A stretch of DNA of 64,000 nt, taken from Holtermannia corniformis (lineage: Eukaryota; Basidiomycota; Tremellomycetes; Holtermanniales). Both the position numbers and the translations under genes were made by a program. The notes beneath the pieces were generated by a model. The model had not been told where the DNA came from and ran no database searches. It saw only the letters and a program-made list of their open reading frames with translations. This document shows positions 1 to 12,384 of this stretch, one piece after another. Each line of letters opens with the position of its first letter. The stretch's first letter is position 1. The stretch is from positions 122,050 to 186,049 of the forward strand of contig BCIJ01000013.1 of assembly GCA_001599935.1 (NCBI GenBank), in the 5' to 3' direction.

Positions 1-35
1 GNNNTTNNGNNNAANNNNCNTNANCCCCCNTTTCC

Positions 36-229
36 TCAAGGATATCCGCGTTTCCGCGTATCCGCGTTTTCTCTGAAGTGCGGATATCCTTGCTTGCTGA
101 TCTTGTATCCGCGTTTTGATCCTTGCCACTCACGTGCAGATCCTTGTTTCCTTGGCGAGGGTCAGCGCGCGGATAACCAGGGATATACACCCGTTTTTCT
201 TACGGCAGCTCAAATCAAGGATATCCGCG
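36..229. repeat. Dispersed direct and inverted repeats built on AAGGATATCCG
   Basis: The 15-mer TCAAGGATATCCGCG occurs at 36-50 and again at 215-229. An inverted copy of its core, CGGATATCCTT, lies at 81-91. The related string TATCCGCGTTTT occurs near 58-69 and near 107-118. The core GGATATCC is itself palindromic. This is seen directly in the sequence; function is unknown. Confidence 0.7.
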
Positions 230-568
230 CTGATTTTTTTGGAACGGCCTGACGCGACCCCCAGAGCTGTTGCTCCAGCCTGATCGGGTACGGCTGTGAG
301 GGTGTGAAGTGGTACAGCAGTACAGCGGACACTCACATGTCGCATGTAGGGACAAGATACTCACGCAGAGTGGCAGGTCGCAAACATTTTGCATACTAGC
401 TATCGCACTTTCCAGTTCCCAAGCACAACTACAGTATAATCATCACTGAGGCTCGCCTGCAGTTGAAGCTCTTGTGCGAGCGTTGAGTCACGGTGCTACT
501 CGTTGGAGGATGCGGCAGCCCCGACGAGTACGTGGGGCAAAGGCTGCATATAGACGCGGATTGTTGGA

Positions 569-752
569 TGGGAACCGTAATGCATCTCGCTCGCATCGCC
601 ATTACTTTATACCTCTGGGCCCGACAGGGCTCAAGGTAGAACAATAGGCCATCAGAACAGTAGGCCATCAGGACAATAGGCCGTCGATGTCGCCATTCCG
701 ATCGGCTGCATTCTGTTAGATGATGATTGGGAACCGTGATGCATCTCGCTCG
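569..752. repeat. 25-bp direct repeat flanking a short tandem array
   Basis: A 25-bp string beginning TGGGAACCGT and ending GCATCTCGCTCG occurs at 569-593 and at 728-752 with one mismatch. The two copies bracket about 134 bp that contains a three-copy 16-bp tandem repeat. No flanking coding sequence or transposon terminus was recognised. Confidence 0.75.
641..687. repeat. 16-bp tandem repeat, three copies
   Basis: Three adjacent units at 641-656, 657-672 and 673-687 share the form ACARTAGGCCRTCAG. They differ at one to three positions, and the last copy is one base shorter. The array sits between the two 25-bp direct repeats. Confidence 0.75.
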
Positions 753-1370
753 ATACAGCACGACTTTATGGGATTACAACCCGCCGGTTCTCGCCGGAAA
801 CCTCTTGATCCGGATGCGGCCTCGCCGAATGTCCCAAAGCTCGGCTGCAGGCTGAGAACGGTTGCAGGCTGACTGCATCATTGGCCAGGCAGGCCAGATG
901 ATCGCTGCACGGCCGGATGCAGCCGCCGCCGGATGCGGCGGCTCCGTCCGTCGAAGTGCCGTAATCCAACACATTCCCCGGCTGCATTCCTGGCCGGATG
1001 CGTCCTCGCCTTCATTGTTCGCCTGTGTGGCGTTCTGAGTGGCGTAAACCAACATGGCGCTCTGCCGGAAACAAAGGGCCGCGCTCACCGGTGGCCGCGC
1101 TGCAGCCTCTGCAGCAACTCACCGGGTGCTCGCACTGGCAGTGCCAGGGAGAAAACCGACGGAGGGGCCGCTGTCAAGGAGGAGTCGTAGTCCAGCGCAG
1201 GAATATAGTGTGGGCCGAATTTTCGCGCGTATCTATGACAACGAAGAATTGGAATGTCAAGAGTGAGCTCTGGAGGACTCGGCAGCTACCGGTGGCTCAG
1301 GAGTGCATGAGAGGTAAGACCAAATGAAGAACTACAGCAGCCAAAGCCCCTGGGCTTACGCGCACGATGT

Positions 1371-1413
1371 CGTTGCCGTTGTCGTTGCCGTTGTCGTTGC
1401 CGTTGTCGTTGCC
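1371..1413. repeat. CGTTGY hexamer microsatellite
   Basis: CGTTGC and CGTTGT alternate for about seven units, giving a 12-bp period repeated 3.6 times. A frame through it would code for a Val/Ala run, but no surrounding gene supports translation. Confidence 0.85.
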
Positions 1414-2946
1414 CTCCTGAACCACGGGTACCTACCGAGTTCTCCAAAGCTTACTCTTGGCAGTATGGCTTGCAGTCCTCGAGTCAAGGGAGGCAACTTG
1501 AGCATTTCGTTTGAGATCGCTGCGCTAGCGCATTTGACGAGCTTTTGTGAGCGCAAATCCTGCCTTGTCTGCGATGCCAGTAAAAAGGTTGCCTTGGATT
1601 GGACTTAGAGCATCGTAGTCTGCGTTGCTGGGTTCGCCTCCCCAAACAGGGCCGACCAGACGGTGCAAAAGACTGCTGTAGGCAATACTGTTCCTCTGCA
1701 GTTTATACTGATCGTAGCTGCTGAGTACTCAGACATACATAAGACAGACAACACGATGCATGTGGCTGTCCTAGAGAACATAACGGGTTTGTATCTCGCG
1801 CGGTAGTGGGGACCGACTTGAGCTTTTCAAGGCCTGATTGTGACGGTTTCTTTGACCTCTCACCCGCTATACCAGATCCCTGACTGCTTTTCAGCGACCT
1901 ATACCGTCTGTTCAATGTGTTGTCTACACCTCGACAACGCGTCTGCTTCATTTTCTTGAAACCCGCATTGGGGATATTATCGATACAGTGCTCCTTCGAA
2001 GAATGTCACGGTGAGGGAATATGCCCTGCGAGAGTTCGTATGCGAACCTGATGTGGTCATTGTGACTCGAGTCGTCCGCTCAGTGAAAAACGGACCTGGG
2101 CGGCCATAAGACACGCCAGTCTGGGAGGGCATGGCCACCACAAAGCAACGCTCCTCTATCATCGTCAAACACGCAAAGGATGACAAGATTGCAAGTCCCT
2201 GGAGCTTCCATTGTTGAAGCGTGAGCTGGCCTATAAGCTTCCTATCTTCACCACTCCTATGTTCAGCGACAGTACTCCGCTGATCTAAAGAAGGCATGCG
2301 CAAAGGGGCAAGCGCAGCGGGGTCCATGATGGGTTTGATCAATTGCGAGGCGTCCAGCCAGTAATCAGATACCGAGCTCAGACTTATGGCTAGCTACTGC
2401 TTATGTATGCTCTGTTCAGGCGGGTAGCTCGACCGGTGAGTCGAATGTGATTGTCTTCCAAACGCCACTGGCATGCGCTGCTCTCCACCTGGCTGACCAG
2501 CTCCAGATAGTGACTCACCAGGAAATCGTGCCTGTTTTACATAGCTGTCCACTTTGGATCCTTCGGATCAAGCGTTATCGGGCGATACCTGCCTTCAGTG
2601 TTGAACTCGACAGTGACCGTCACGGATTCAATCTGCACGGATGACGAAATATTGACGTTCGCCTTTGCGCGACGACTTTGGATAAGGGTCCTGTTGTTCG
2701 CACCTGCTGATATGACACGGCATGGGAGTGTAAATCCGGCCTTTCTTCTAGCTACAGCTCTAGCTACAGCAATGCTGATATGAGCACCCAGAGTTGAGGC
2801 GCAGGGCGGAGAAAACCTAGCACGGTGCCACTTGGTGCTACCCAGCCTAGCATGCCCGGTCCCGCTAAGTGTTAGAGGCCTGCTAGCGTGGTGAGCTTGA
2901 ACGCGTAGATCTCGACCAAAGTAAACAACAGCAACAACCCTCGACA

Positions 2947-5900
2947 ATGTCGGACAGCGAAGACGCGTCGGTCGACTATGGCGCAGACGACTTTGAGATG
3001 GACGACAGCGGGTCGGATGGGTTTGTCGAAGAGGCGCCAAAGGCCAAGCCAAAGGCTAAGAAGGTGAGCTCCACCGAGCTCGTATCAAAAACAAGCTGAC
3101 AATGTTAGACTGCCGCACCAGCCAAGCCAAAAGCAGCTCCTAAGATGGCTGCCGCACCCAAGAAGGCGGCTGCCGCGCCTCTGAAGGCCAAGAAGAACTT
3201 ACCGAACGATAGCGTATCGGACGCTGGGTCGGAGGTAGATGCAATGTCGGGGGTATCAGACGCAGAAAGCAGCAAACCGAAGGCAAAGCCTGCTGCGTCA
3301 TCAGGACCGCAAAAGACTGCGAGTGAGATGTACCAAAAGGTACGCTGTGAAAGAGATCTACGTCGAGCAACGCTGATATCTTCAACAGCTCTCGCAACTC
3401 GAGCATGTGCTCAAACGTCCCGACTCGTACATTGGCTCGGTCGAGGCCGTCACGGCTCTCATGTGGGTCTTTGACCCAGCGACGAAGAGCATGGTTCACC
3501 GGTCCGTACTCATCCCCTTCGCCTCGCTCAGCACTGACCATCAACAGGAACACAACCTACGTCCCGGGCTTCTTCAAGATCTTTGACGAGATTCTCGTCA
3601 ACGCTGCTGACAACAAGGTGCGTCATCATGCGTGTGGTCGATACCGAGCTGACACGGCACAGATCAACGACGCGAGCATGGACACGCTCAAAGTCAATAT
3701 CGACCGTGAGAAGAACACCATCTCAGTCTTCAACAACGGCAAGGGTATCCCCGTCGAGATGCACAGCAAGGAGAAGATCATGATCCCAGAGCTCATCTTT
3801 GGCAACCTGTGCGTGTCCCAGGACGACCTCCGCAGCTGATCGTACGCAGGCTCACGTCGAGCAACTATGACGACGACCAGAAGAAGCTGACCGGTGGTCG
3901 TAATGGTTATGGTGCCAAGCTGGCCAATATCTACTCACTCGAGTTCAGTGAGTTTCCGTCACCCTCTGACATGCAGTGCTGACGCTGTCAGTCGTCGAGA
4001 CGGCTGACAAGAAGAACATGAAGAAATACAAGCAAGTCTTCTCCAATAACATGGGCACCAAAGGCACGCCAAAGGTCAGCTTGTCCCGATCGCCCCCTCG
4101 TTGATACTGAGACCTGGTAGATCACCGAGAACAAGAAAGGCGAGGAATACACCCGGATCACGTTCAAGCCGGATCTGGTACGCTTCGGCATGACGGAGAT
4201 TGACGACGATACGGCGTCGCTGCTGATGAAGCGCGCGTACGACATGGCGGGAACAGTGAAAGATGTCAAGGTGTTCCTGAACGATGAGCGGCTCAAGGTC
4301 AAGGGCTTCAAGCAGGCGAGTTGCTTTCAGCTCGTACTGTGCAGAAAGCTTACACGATCGGCAGTATGTCGAAATGTACCTTGCAGCATCTGCGAACGCC
4401 GCGTCGGACGCGGCTGGCGGTGCGGCCGTCGCCAAGCCGTCTGTGATTTACGAATCGTCCAAAAACGGGCGCTGGGAAGTCGCATTCGCCGTCTCGGACG
4501 GTCAAATGCAGCAAGTCTCTTTTGCAAACTCGATCTCAACCATCAAGGGCGGCACCCACGTCGACATGATCTCGACGCAGCTCGCCAACAAGCTGTAGGT
4601 ACCGCTTCACCCATTTTGGATCTGCGCTGACGCTTGCCAGCCTGGAACAGATCAAGAAGAAGAACAAGGCCGCACCCGTCAAGCCGTTCCAAGTCAAGAA
4701 CCACATGTGGATCTTTGTCAATGCTCTCGTGGAGAACCCGGCGTTCGACTCGCAGACGAAAGAGTGCTTGACGCTCAAGAGCTCGGCGTTTGGCAGCAAG
4801 TGCGAGCTGTCGGAAGAGTTTGTAAAGAAAGGTGAGTTGTGGGCTCGGAGTGCGTAGCGTGCTGATGCTTGCAGTGACAAAGTCGGGCATCGTGGACAAT
4901 GTCTTGAATTGGGCTCGGTTCAAGCAGGACCAGATCTTGAAAAAGTCGGATGGCACCAAGCGGACTAGGTCAGCCATAGCTATAGTCTTGGATTCTTTCG
5001 CTGACTCGTCTAGAATCTCCGGCATCGTCAAGCTCGAAGACGCCAACAGCGCCGGTGGTCGGCACGCCAACCAGTGCACGTTGATCTTGACCGAAGGTGA
5101 CTCCGCCAAAGCGCTCGCCGTCTCTGGTCTGTCCGTGGTCGGTCGCGACTACTATGGCGTGTTCCCCCTCCGTGGCAAGCTCCTTAACGTCCGCGAAGCC
5201 GGTCACGACCAGATTGTCAAGAACGTCGAGCTGCAGCACATTAAGCAGATCATGGGGCTCAAGCACAACCACGAGTACACATCGGTCGATGGCCTGCGCT
5301 ACGGCAAGTTGATGATCATGACCGATCAGGTCGGTGCCTTGTGCCATTGCGTGGGTGGTACTGACGAGCGTAGGATCACGATGGCTCGCACATCAAAGGT
5401 CTCATCATCAACTTCCTTGACCACTTTTACCCCTCGTTGCTCAGGATCCCGGGCTTCCTCGTTGAGTTCATCACGCCAATCGTTAAGGTGTGGAAGGGCA
5501 AGACTGAGATCACCTTCTATACCATGCCAGAGTATGAGCAGTGGAAGGAGGAGAATAACAACGGCAAGGGCTGGGAGTCCAAGTACTACAAGGTGGGTGG
5601 TCTAGGTTGACTTGTGAATGTAGCTGACGCTTGACAGGGTCTGGGTACGAGTACCGCTGCGGACGCGAAAAAGTACTTTAGCGACTTGGAAAAGCACCGT
5701 CTCGAGTTTCACGCCACTCAAGAGGGCGACCGGGCATTGATCGACATGGCGTTTAGCAAGAAAAAGGCGGATGATCGCAAGGAGTGGCTCAGGCAGTACA
5801 AGGTGGGTTCACGATTCATTGTTAGGTCAAGCTGACATGCCCAGCCCGGGACTTACCTCGATCACAACATCGACATCCTGCCCATCTCCGACTTTGTCAA

Positions 5901-8520
5901 CAAGGAGCTCATCCTCTTCTCCATGGCTGACAACATCCGATCAATCCCGTCGGTCGCAGATGGTCTCAAACCCGGTCAGCGCAAGGTGTTGTTCGGTTGC
6001 TTTAAGCGCAACCTCACCAAGGAGATCAAGGTCGCCCAGTTGGCCGGTTATGTCTCGGAGAAGACCGCGTACCACCACGGCGAAATCAGCTTGACTATGA
6101 CCATTGTCGGTCTCGCACAGAACTTTGTTGGCAGCAACAATATCAACCTGCTTGATCCCAATGGGCAGTTTGGTACCCGTCTGGCGGTGCGTTTATTTGC
6201 GTGACTGATGGCTATGCTGATGTCGTTCAGGGCGGCAAAGACGCGGCTAGCGCTCGTTACATCTTCACCAACGTGCCACGCATCACCCGCGCCATTTTCC
6301 ACCCGGCAGACGATGCGCTGCTCAACTACTGTATCGAGGATGGCATGAGCATCGAGCCAGAGTACTACCTGCCGACTGTACCGATGGTCCTTATCGATGG
6401 CGCCGACGGTATCGGAACTGGTAAGTGATTTTTAGCTACCGAGGACCACTGACACTGGTCAGGATGGAGCACTGCCATTCCAAACTACAACCCGGTCGAC
6501 GTTGTCGACAATCTGCGCAGGATGATGGTTGGAGAAGAACCGGTCCGCATGACGCCCTGGTACCGAGGCTACAAGGTGGGTTCGACCTTTCATGCGATCG
6601 CATTGCTCACCGCACCAGGGAACCATCGAACGCGTCGACGTCGACAAGTACAAGGTGACCGGTATCTTGAACAAGATCAACGACACTACCATCGAGATCA
6701 CCGAGCTCCCGATCCGCAAGTGGACGCAAGACTACAAGGAGATGCTCGAGGAGTGGGTCAACGGGACGGACAAGGTGCCCGCGCAGCTCAAGGACTACGA
6801 GGAGCACCACACCGACACGACAGTTCACTTCCGGGTCCACATGAGTGAGGCGCAGATGCGTGCGGCCGAAGCCGAGGGCCTCGAAAAGAAGTTCAAGATG
6901 AGCACGCAGATCAGCTCGAGCAACATGGTCTGCTTCGACTTGAATGGCAAGATTCGCAAGTACTCGACGCCCGAGGAGATTCTTGCAGACTTTTACCATA
7001 AGCGCGTTGAGTTCTATGGGCTTCGGAAGGTGGGTCTCTTGCGTGACATGCAGACGAGGTTGACACCCACAGCAACATCTCGCGGACGAGCTCACCCGCC
7101 AATTCGAGCGTCTGTCCAACCAAGCGCGCTTTGTGCAGATGATCATCACCAAGGAGCTCGTAGTGTCCAACAAGAAGAAGACGACGCTCGTTGCTGAACT
7201 GCGCGAGCTCAAGTTCAAGCCGTTCCCAAAGACCAAGAAGGCCAAGGAGATGGGCGAGACCGAGCAAGTGTTGGAGGAAGAGGACGAAGGCATGGCTAGC
7301 GACTTTGACTACTTGCTTGGCATGGCCATCTGGAGCTTGACGGCTGAAAAGGTCCGTTGGCGATGTCGCAATGACTGAGCTCACCCTCGCAGGTCGAGAA
7401 ACTCCTCAACGAACGGGATCAGAAGGAGGGAGAACTCACCGAGCTGCTCAAGCTGTCGCCGCAGGACCTGTGGAACACGGATCTGGACAACTTTTTGGCA
7501 GAGTGGGAGGTGGGTTCCTCGGCACCTGGGCGACGACACTGACCGTCCAGCTCATGCTCGAGAGTGACATCGCGGCCAACAAGGCCATCAAGCCAAAGGG
7601 CAAGGGCGCGCTCAAGACTGCTGCCAAGGCACGCAAGCGCGCAAAGGGGATCGACACCGATGGCGATGACTCGGAGGAAGACTTTAAGCCTACGAAAGCC
7701 AAGGCCAAGCCAAAGCCCAAAGCCAGTCCGGCGAAGCCTGCTACCAAGGATAGCTCGATCAAGGCTTTCCTGCAGCCAAAGGTGCCAGCCAAGCGGGCTA
7801 GGTGAGTGAGCTTTACTTGTGCGAGCCGAGCTGACGGCGTCAGCGTGGAGCCGGACGAAATTGCTACGTCGCCGCCAGCCAAAAAGCTTGCGACGAGTAA
7901 AGCGTCTTCATCTAAAGCGCCCGCCAAGCCCAAGGCTGCGGCCAAGGCAAAGCCTGCTGCTATTGTGGAGCTCGACGACTCTGATGATGACAGTGAGTGG
8001 TGATGCTTCACTGCCACGTGCTGACATTTGTCAGTGTACACCGTCGCCGCACCCGTCAAGAAATCTGCCAAGGGCAAGGCCAAGGCTGACCCCGACTCGG
8101 ACGACGCTGCAGCCGCACCCGTAGTAAAGAAGGCCGCGCTAAAGAAGAAGATCGTAGCGGCCAGCTCGGATGTCGAGGAGGCGCCTGTACCAGTCAAGAA
8201 AGCGCCGGCGAAGACCAAGGCCGCCGTGCTAGACTCGGATGACGACGTGATCATGGCACCAGCAAAGAGCAAGCCAAAGAAGGCTGCTGCCAAACCAGCC
8301 GCCAAGTCGAAGAAAGCCAAGGATGACTCCGAGTCCGACTTTGACGATTCGAGTGATCCGTGAGTGGTTGCGGTTTGTACTTGGGCGGTACTGACTTGAC
8401 AGCGGCGTGGACGACTTTGTACCGCCTGCACGTACTACTGCTCCAAGAGCTGGGCGAGCAACAGCGGCAAAGGCGTCGGCTTACGTCGACCTGTCGGACC
8501 TTGACGACGATGACGAGTGA
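2947..8520 (+). CDS. TOP2: DNA topoisomerase II
   Basis: ATP-dependent type IIA topoisomerase that passes one duplex through another, in the nucleus. About 23 introns are inferred, for a protein of roughly 1490 residues, normal for fungal Top2. In order: an acidic/Lys-rich N-terminus; the GHKL ATPase (NNGKGIPV near 3736, GGRNGYGAKLANIYS near 3895); the TOPRIM domain with TEGDSAKALA (Glu codon 5093-5095) and DHDGSH (first Asp 5374-5376); and the winged-helix/tower region with GGKDAASARYIFT, whose Tyr codon 6258-6260 is the expected catalytic tyrosine. The last 900 bp encode a Lys/Ala-rich tail with DSDDD-type acidic patches, ending in an acidic stretch. The start at 2947 gives an acidic leader like other Top2 proteins. 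One intron (4316-4364) appears to be GC-AG. Converges on USO1. Confidence 0.97.
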
Positions 8521-8634
8521 TCGGATTCTAGACGTTGTGATGACTTCTTGTACCTGTACGATAGCGTGTGCATATGTGACCCTCTCTCGATCGTATACGA
8601 AAAAGCATCATAATGTCATCACTGCCACTCGCAT

Positions 8635-11600
8635 CTACTCCTCATCCTCATCGCCATCTTCCTCGCCCTCCGAGACGTCCAGCTCGGCCGCCTTCATGCG
8701 CTCCTTGTCCTTCTTGCGCTTCTGGCTGAGCTCCTCGAGCAGCACCAACAGATCCTCTTGTTCCTTGTCATTCTCTGCACGCTTGGCTTTCTCGGCCTCG
8801 AGTTCGTCTTTAAGCTTTTGGACCTCGTCCTTGCCTGCGCCCTGCTGCTTGGTCTTGTCGTGCGCGGCGCGCTCATCGTCCAAGCTCTTCTGCAGGGCGT
8901 CCAGCGACTCTTTCAATCTCCTCTCTGCCTCGTCCCGGGTCGACGAGTGCGCAGCCCGCTCCTCTTCGAGCAGCTTTTGCGCTTCAGCCAACGCCGAGTC
9001 CGCTTCGGCCCGTTTTGCCTTTACAGCCTCGAGCTCGTTGCGCAACGTCGACAACTCTTCATCTTGGCTCGCGGCGGCGGCTTGGGCAGCTTGAAGCGAG
9101 GCTGTCAGGTGAGATACCTGCTCCGACAGCGACTGGACTTCATTGATGATGGTCGTGCGCTGAGGTGTCAGTTTACGCCGGCTATGCGAGTCACAATGGA
9201 CATACCTCGTCTTCGTGCTCCTTGGTCAGCTTGCCGAGCTTGGCGTTCAGAGCCGTCGCTTCCTCGGTCTGAGCCTTGAGCTTCTGCCGCAGCGACATGA
9301 TGATGGCCGCCGTCTCGCCGTCGTCGGACGCTGCCCGGCTGTTAGTCATTTGATTCACGCACGTCACAAGCCACGCACCGCCAGATCCACGCACAGCATC
9401 CGGGTCGACCGCAATACTCCGCTGAATAGTGTCTAGCCATCGTCAGTACCTCAGTCTCTCCAGGTCGCGGGCCACACGCACAATAATGATTCTTCCAGAA
9501 ATCGACAAACGCCCAATCAAACCACAGCTCGAGCCCTTCATCCAACTCGTCGTCTTCCCCACCTTCAACCGCCGGCACCGCACTAGTATCCGTTGCAGCC
9601 TCGGTGTCAAACGCATCAGGTTGTACAGCTTTGAACCGCGCGTCTTCGCGTAGACGGGCCATGCGCGAGACGAATTGGTCGGGACCGATACGCGAGTGGA
9701 GGATCGGGTAGAGGGTTGTGCTGTGTCGTCAGCTATTGCGATTGGTTGATGGTGGGAGACTCACCGGGTGATCTCCCCCGGTTCTCGGTTGAACTCGTAG
9801 CATACACCTAGGAGGAAAGCACAAAGACCCTGCACGAGCGGGTCGACGCCATTCGATTGAGCGACGGGTTGGATCAACTGTGCGCGTGAGCCACAGCCAC
9901 AGCCGCCCAGCGCAACGCACCACCTGCAGATTCGAGCCCTCGTCCAAAAACTCCCTCACCGTTTTCGGGCTATCCCAAAGCCAAGTACACAACAGAACCA
10001 AATAGCCCACCACGACCCTGGTCCAATCCTCCTCCTCTGTCCCACCCACCGCCCGGTTCTTACATTCCAGCTGTTCCCGACTCGCCATCATGAGATTACC
10101 GACGACGGCGTGCACGAGCGTGATCTTGTCATCGTCGTCTTCGTCGGTCGATGGCAGTGCTAGATCCCTTGCGATCTTCTTGGCGTGTTCGGAATTGCGT
10201 AAGAGGTGGGAGAGGAGAAGACAGGCGAATAGGAGACGGTATGGGTCGAATTCTGCGTCTTCGGGGGATGGAAAGTCCAGTAGGCCCGAGAGTAGGACGG
10301 CGCCGGCCGTGGTGGTTTCTGGCTGTTCGGAAGACGCCAACAGCGTTGAGAGTACGCCAAGCCGGGCATCATCATTGCCCGAGACGTAGGCTTCAAACAT
10401 GTTGACGCCTGCTGCGCGGTTGCGAAGACCGCGACCGCCGAGGCTGCCATCGCCTTCGACGACGGTACTGACGAGTGCCACGACGGCGGGTTTGGACTCG
10501 AGACGGACAAAACCGCCGTTTGGATGCTCCTCGTCTGCGTGGACGGTCACGAGCGGGCTTAGGTTCAGCGTTGAGAGCAGAATTTGATTTGGTAGCGAGG
10601 ATAGCATGATCGGCGTCAGGGTGTTGAGCGCTTGGGCTTTGAGAGCGGAAGGAGCGTTGGAAGCAAGAGCCAGCTCCAGCAAGCAGCGCGTGACACCAGA
10701 TGGCACCATGGCAGACTGGTTGCCGCCTCCAGGGCCTCCTACCAGCATCCTGACCAGACCAAGCACCAAGCCGGCATTGATAACTTTTTGCTCTGGCCAA
10801 AATTGCAGTGCAAAATCGTCTGGAGCCGGCGCGTCATTTGCCGGCGGAGGCGAGGGGAACAGGAGAAAGGTCGGCAATTGCGGGATGAGTGACAGTTCGC
10901 GAAAGTAGTTCTGCGTCCGTTAGCCGAATCCATGGTCAGCTCGCAAACTCACCTGGTTCGAGACGTTGAACCGCAGCAAACCACCAACGACGACCAACGC
11001 GTCCTGTACGACGATGCCGCCGTCGATTCCACCTTCGGCACTGATGATCTCCAACAGTTTTTCAAAAGCCCCACTGAACGCTACGATCTTTTGTAGATCC
11101 GCATTGCCAGCCAGCATGGTGGGGAGCAACAAGAGCGCTTCGTTGCGGAGCATTTCACTTGCGCCGCCGCCCATGGTGGGTTTGTTGGGTGCGACGGGGT
11201 CGAGCACGCTGAGGACGCCTTCGAGGCCTGGAGGGGGCGAGGACATGAGGTAGGATTGGGCGGTTGCGCAGCGGTGGGTCAGGAGTGAGGAGAGGTATTG
11301 CAAGACGTAGAATCGAGGGTAGAATGAAGGCGAGGTGGCGAGCAGTGAGAGTAGCGAGTGGAACGGGGTGGGTTCCTGCTGGGTTAGTTGGGCTTCGAGA
11401 TCACTATGGCACGAACGGAGAGAAAGTCGTCTATAAAGCGCAGGCCAGCCTCGTCCTTTGCTGGCTGGGCAACGTCAGCACACTAGGCTGCATCCCGACT
11501 CGTACTCACCTTTGGCGGGACCTCGGTCAGCTGCATCAGCGTTTCCAGTACGGCCTTTGCAATCTCGACATCGTGCGGGGCGTCATGTTGCAGGATCGCA

Positions 11601-11904
11601 ATCAGCGACGACATTGCCCTATTCCCAACCTCCTGCAGCAAGCATCAGCACTGGCTATAGGGCCAACTTTGCAGAGGTTCCAAGCTAGACTCCATCAGCC
11701 AGCTTGGCCACGCACCTCCTTCCAGTCCCTGCTGAGCCCCTTGAGGCCCAACACGGCCGTTCGCCTATCCTCGACCGCTGCGGCCGTCTGAATCCTCTCG
11801 ACGAGCTTGTCGATCGTGTCCGTCGCCGTCTGTGGCGCGCCGAGTTCACCCCGGAGCGCAGTGTAGGCTGAAGTGAGCCTCGCCGAGGAGAAGAGGGATG
11901 CCAT
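8635..11904 (-). CDS. USO1: Uso1/p115-type vesicle tethering factor
   Basis: Golgi/ER vesicle tether that brings COPII vesicles to acceptor membranes with Rab and SNARE partners. The start (ATG at 11904-11902) gives a short N-terminus followed by the p115-type block DRRTAVLGLKGLSRDWKEV, then VGNRAMSSLIAIL and further armadillo-like helices to about 9340. A globular-head-end motif with WFDWAFVDFWKNHYC lies near 9510. From 9340 to 8640 the protein is a long coiled coil rich in Glu, Lys and Ala, ending in an acidic tail (SEGEEDGDEDEE). That head, coiled-coil, acidic-tail order is the family architecture. Several short introns interrupt the head. The coiled coil appears much shorter than in budding-yeast Uso1 and closer to animal p115. 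Confidence 0.9.
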
Positions 11905-12384
11905 GGTGGCTGAGCGAGCGAGACGAGGATGGTGAGGGCGTAGAGGACAGCGGTCGCGTCAGATTTGCTTCCGTCGATCCGTCGCAGTGGCACATGTGGG
12001 TGGTACACGGGCTATGGGCTGTAGGCGATGCTGCTGTGCACGGATCAAGCATAGTACATCAGGTCACTCGACGCTCTTCTACTGCTCAGATCCAGCGAAA
12101 AGAACATGCTGACGGCTGAGTCAAGTGATCCAACCAGGTTATCACGCGCGATCAGGCGAGGCGCGCTTGATAACTGTATGCAACGGCCAAGGTCGATTCA
12201 ATCCATCACAGTCGCACAGTGCAAGCGAGCACCAGCCTCGACCCTCGGTTGAGGATCAAAGAAAGGATGCCCAATCCAACCTCCGACAGGCCTCCTTGAT
12301 GATCCGCTACTCGACGAAGCATCACCCTCGTCCACCGCACCGTGTATCTCCCCATTCGCCGAACCGTGTCTCTCATCGTCCCGT
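11905..12384. other. Divergent intergenic region between USO1 and a hypothetical gene
   Basis: About 480 bp separate two divergent starts and should contain both promoters. No conserved element, repeat or RNA gene was recognised. If the downstream gene has an unrecognised 5' exon it would lie here. Confidence 0.5.

Larger units (their letters stand above)
1..2946. other. Gene-poor left edge of the window
   Basis: No convincing gene was found in this 2.9-kb stretch on either strand. Open frames are short, not conserved-looking, and lack a chain of plausible introns. The first 30 bases contain many ambiguous calls, which suggests a contig end. The stretch holds several small direct, inverted and tandem repeats, listed separately, plus a 12-bp duplication (about 2748-2771) built on CTAGCTACAG. 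The last part before position 2947 must contain the TOP2 promoter. A subtelomeric or degenerate transposon origin is possible, but no telomere repeat or transposase remnant was recognised. Confidence 0.6.

Noticed and set aside
1324..1608. 94-codon frame with a Val/Ala run
   Set aside because: The run is a translated microsatellite; there is no signal, domain or conserved flank.
1977..2342. 121-codon minus-strand frame
   Set aside because: No domain, no splice context and no coding-like bias; isolated in a gene-empty stretch.
7448..8431. 327-codon minus-strand frame
   Set aside because: Antisense to the Lys/Ala-rich TOP2 tail; its Ser/Leu/Ala run is the mirror of that codon usage, and TOP2 is clearly real there.
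8360..9094. 244-codon plus-strand frame with Ser runs
   Set aside because: Antisense to the Glu/Lys-rich coiled coil of USO1.
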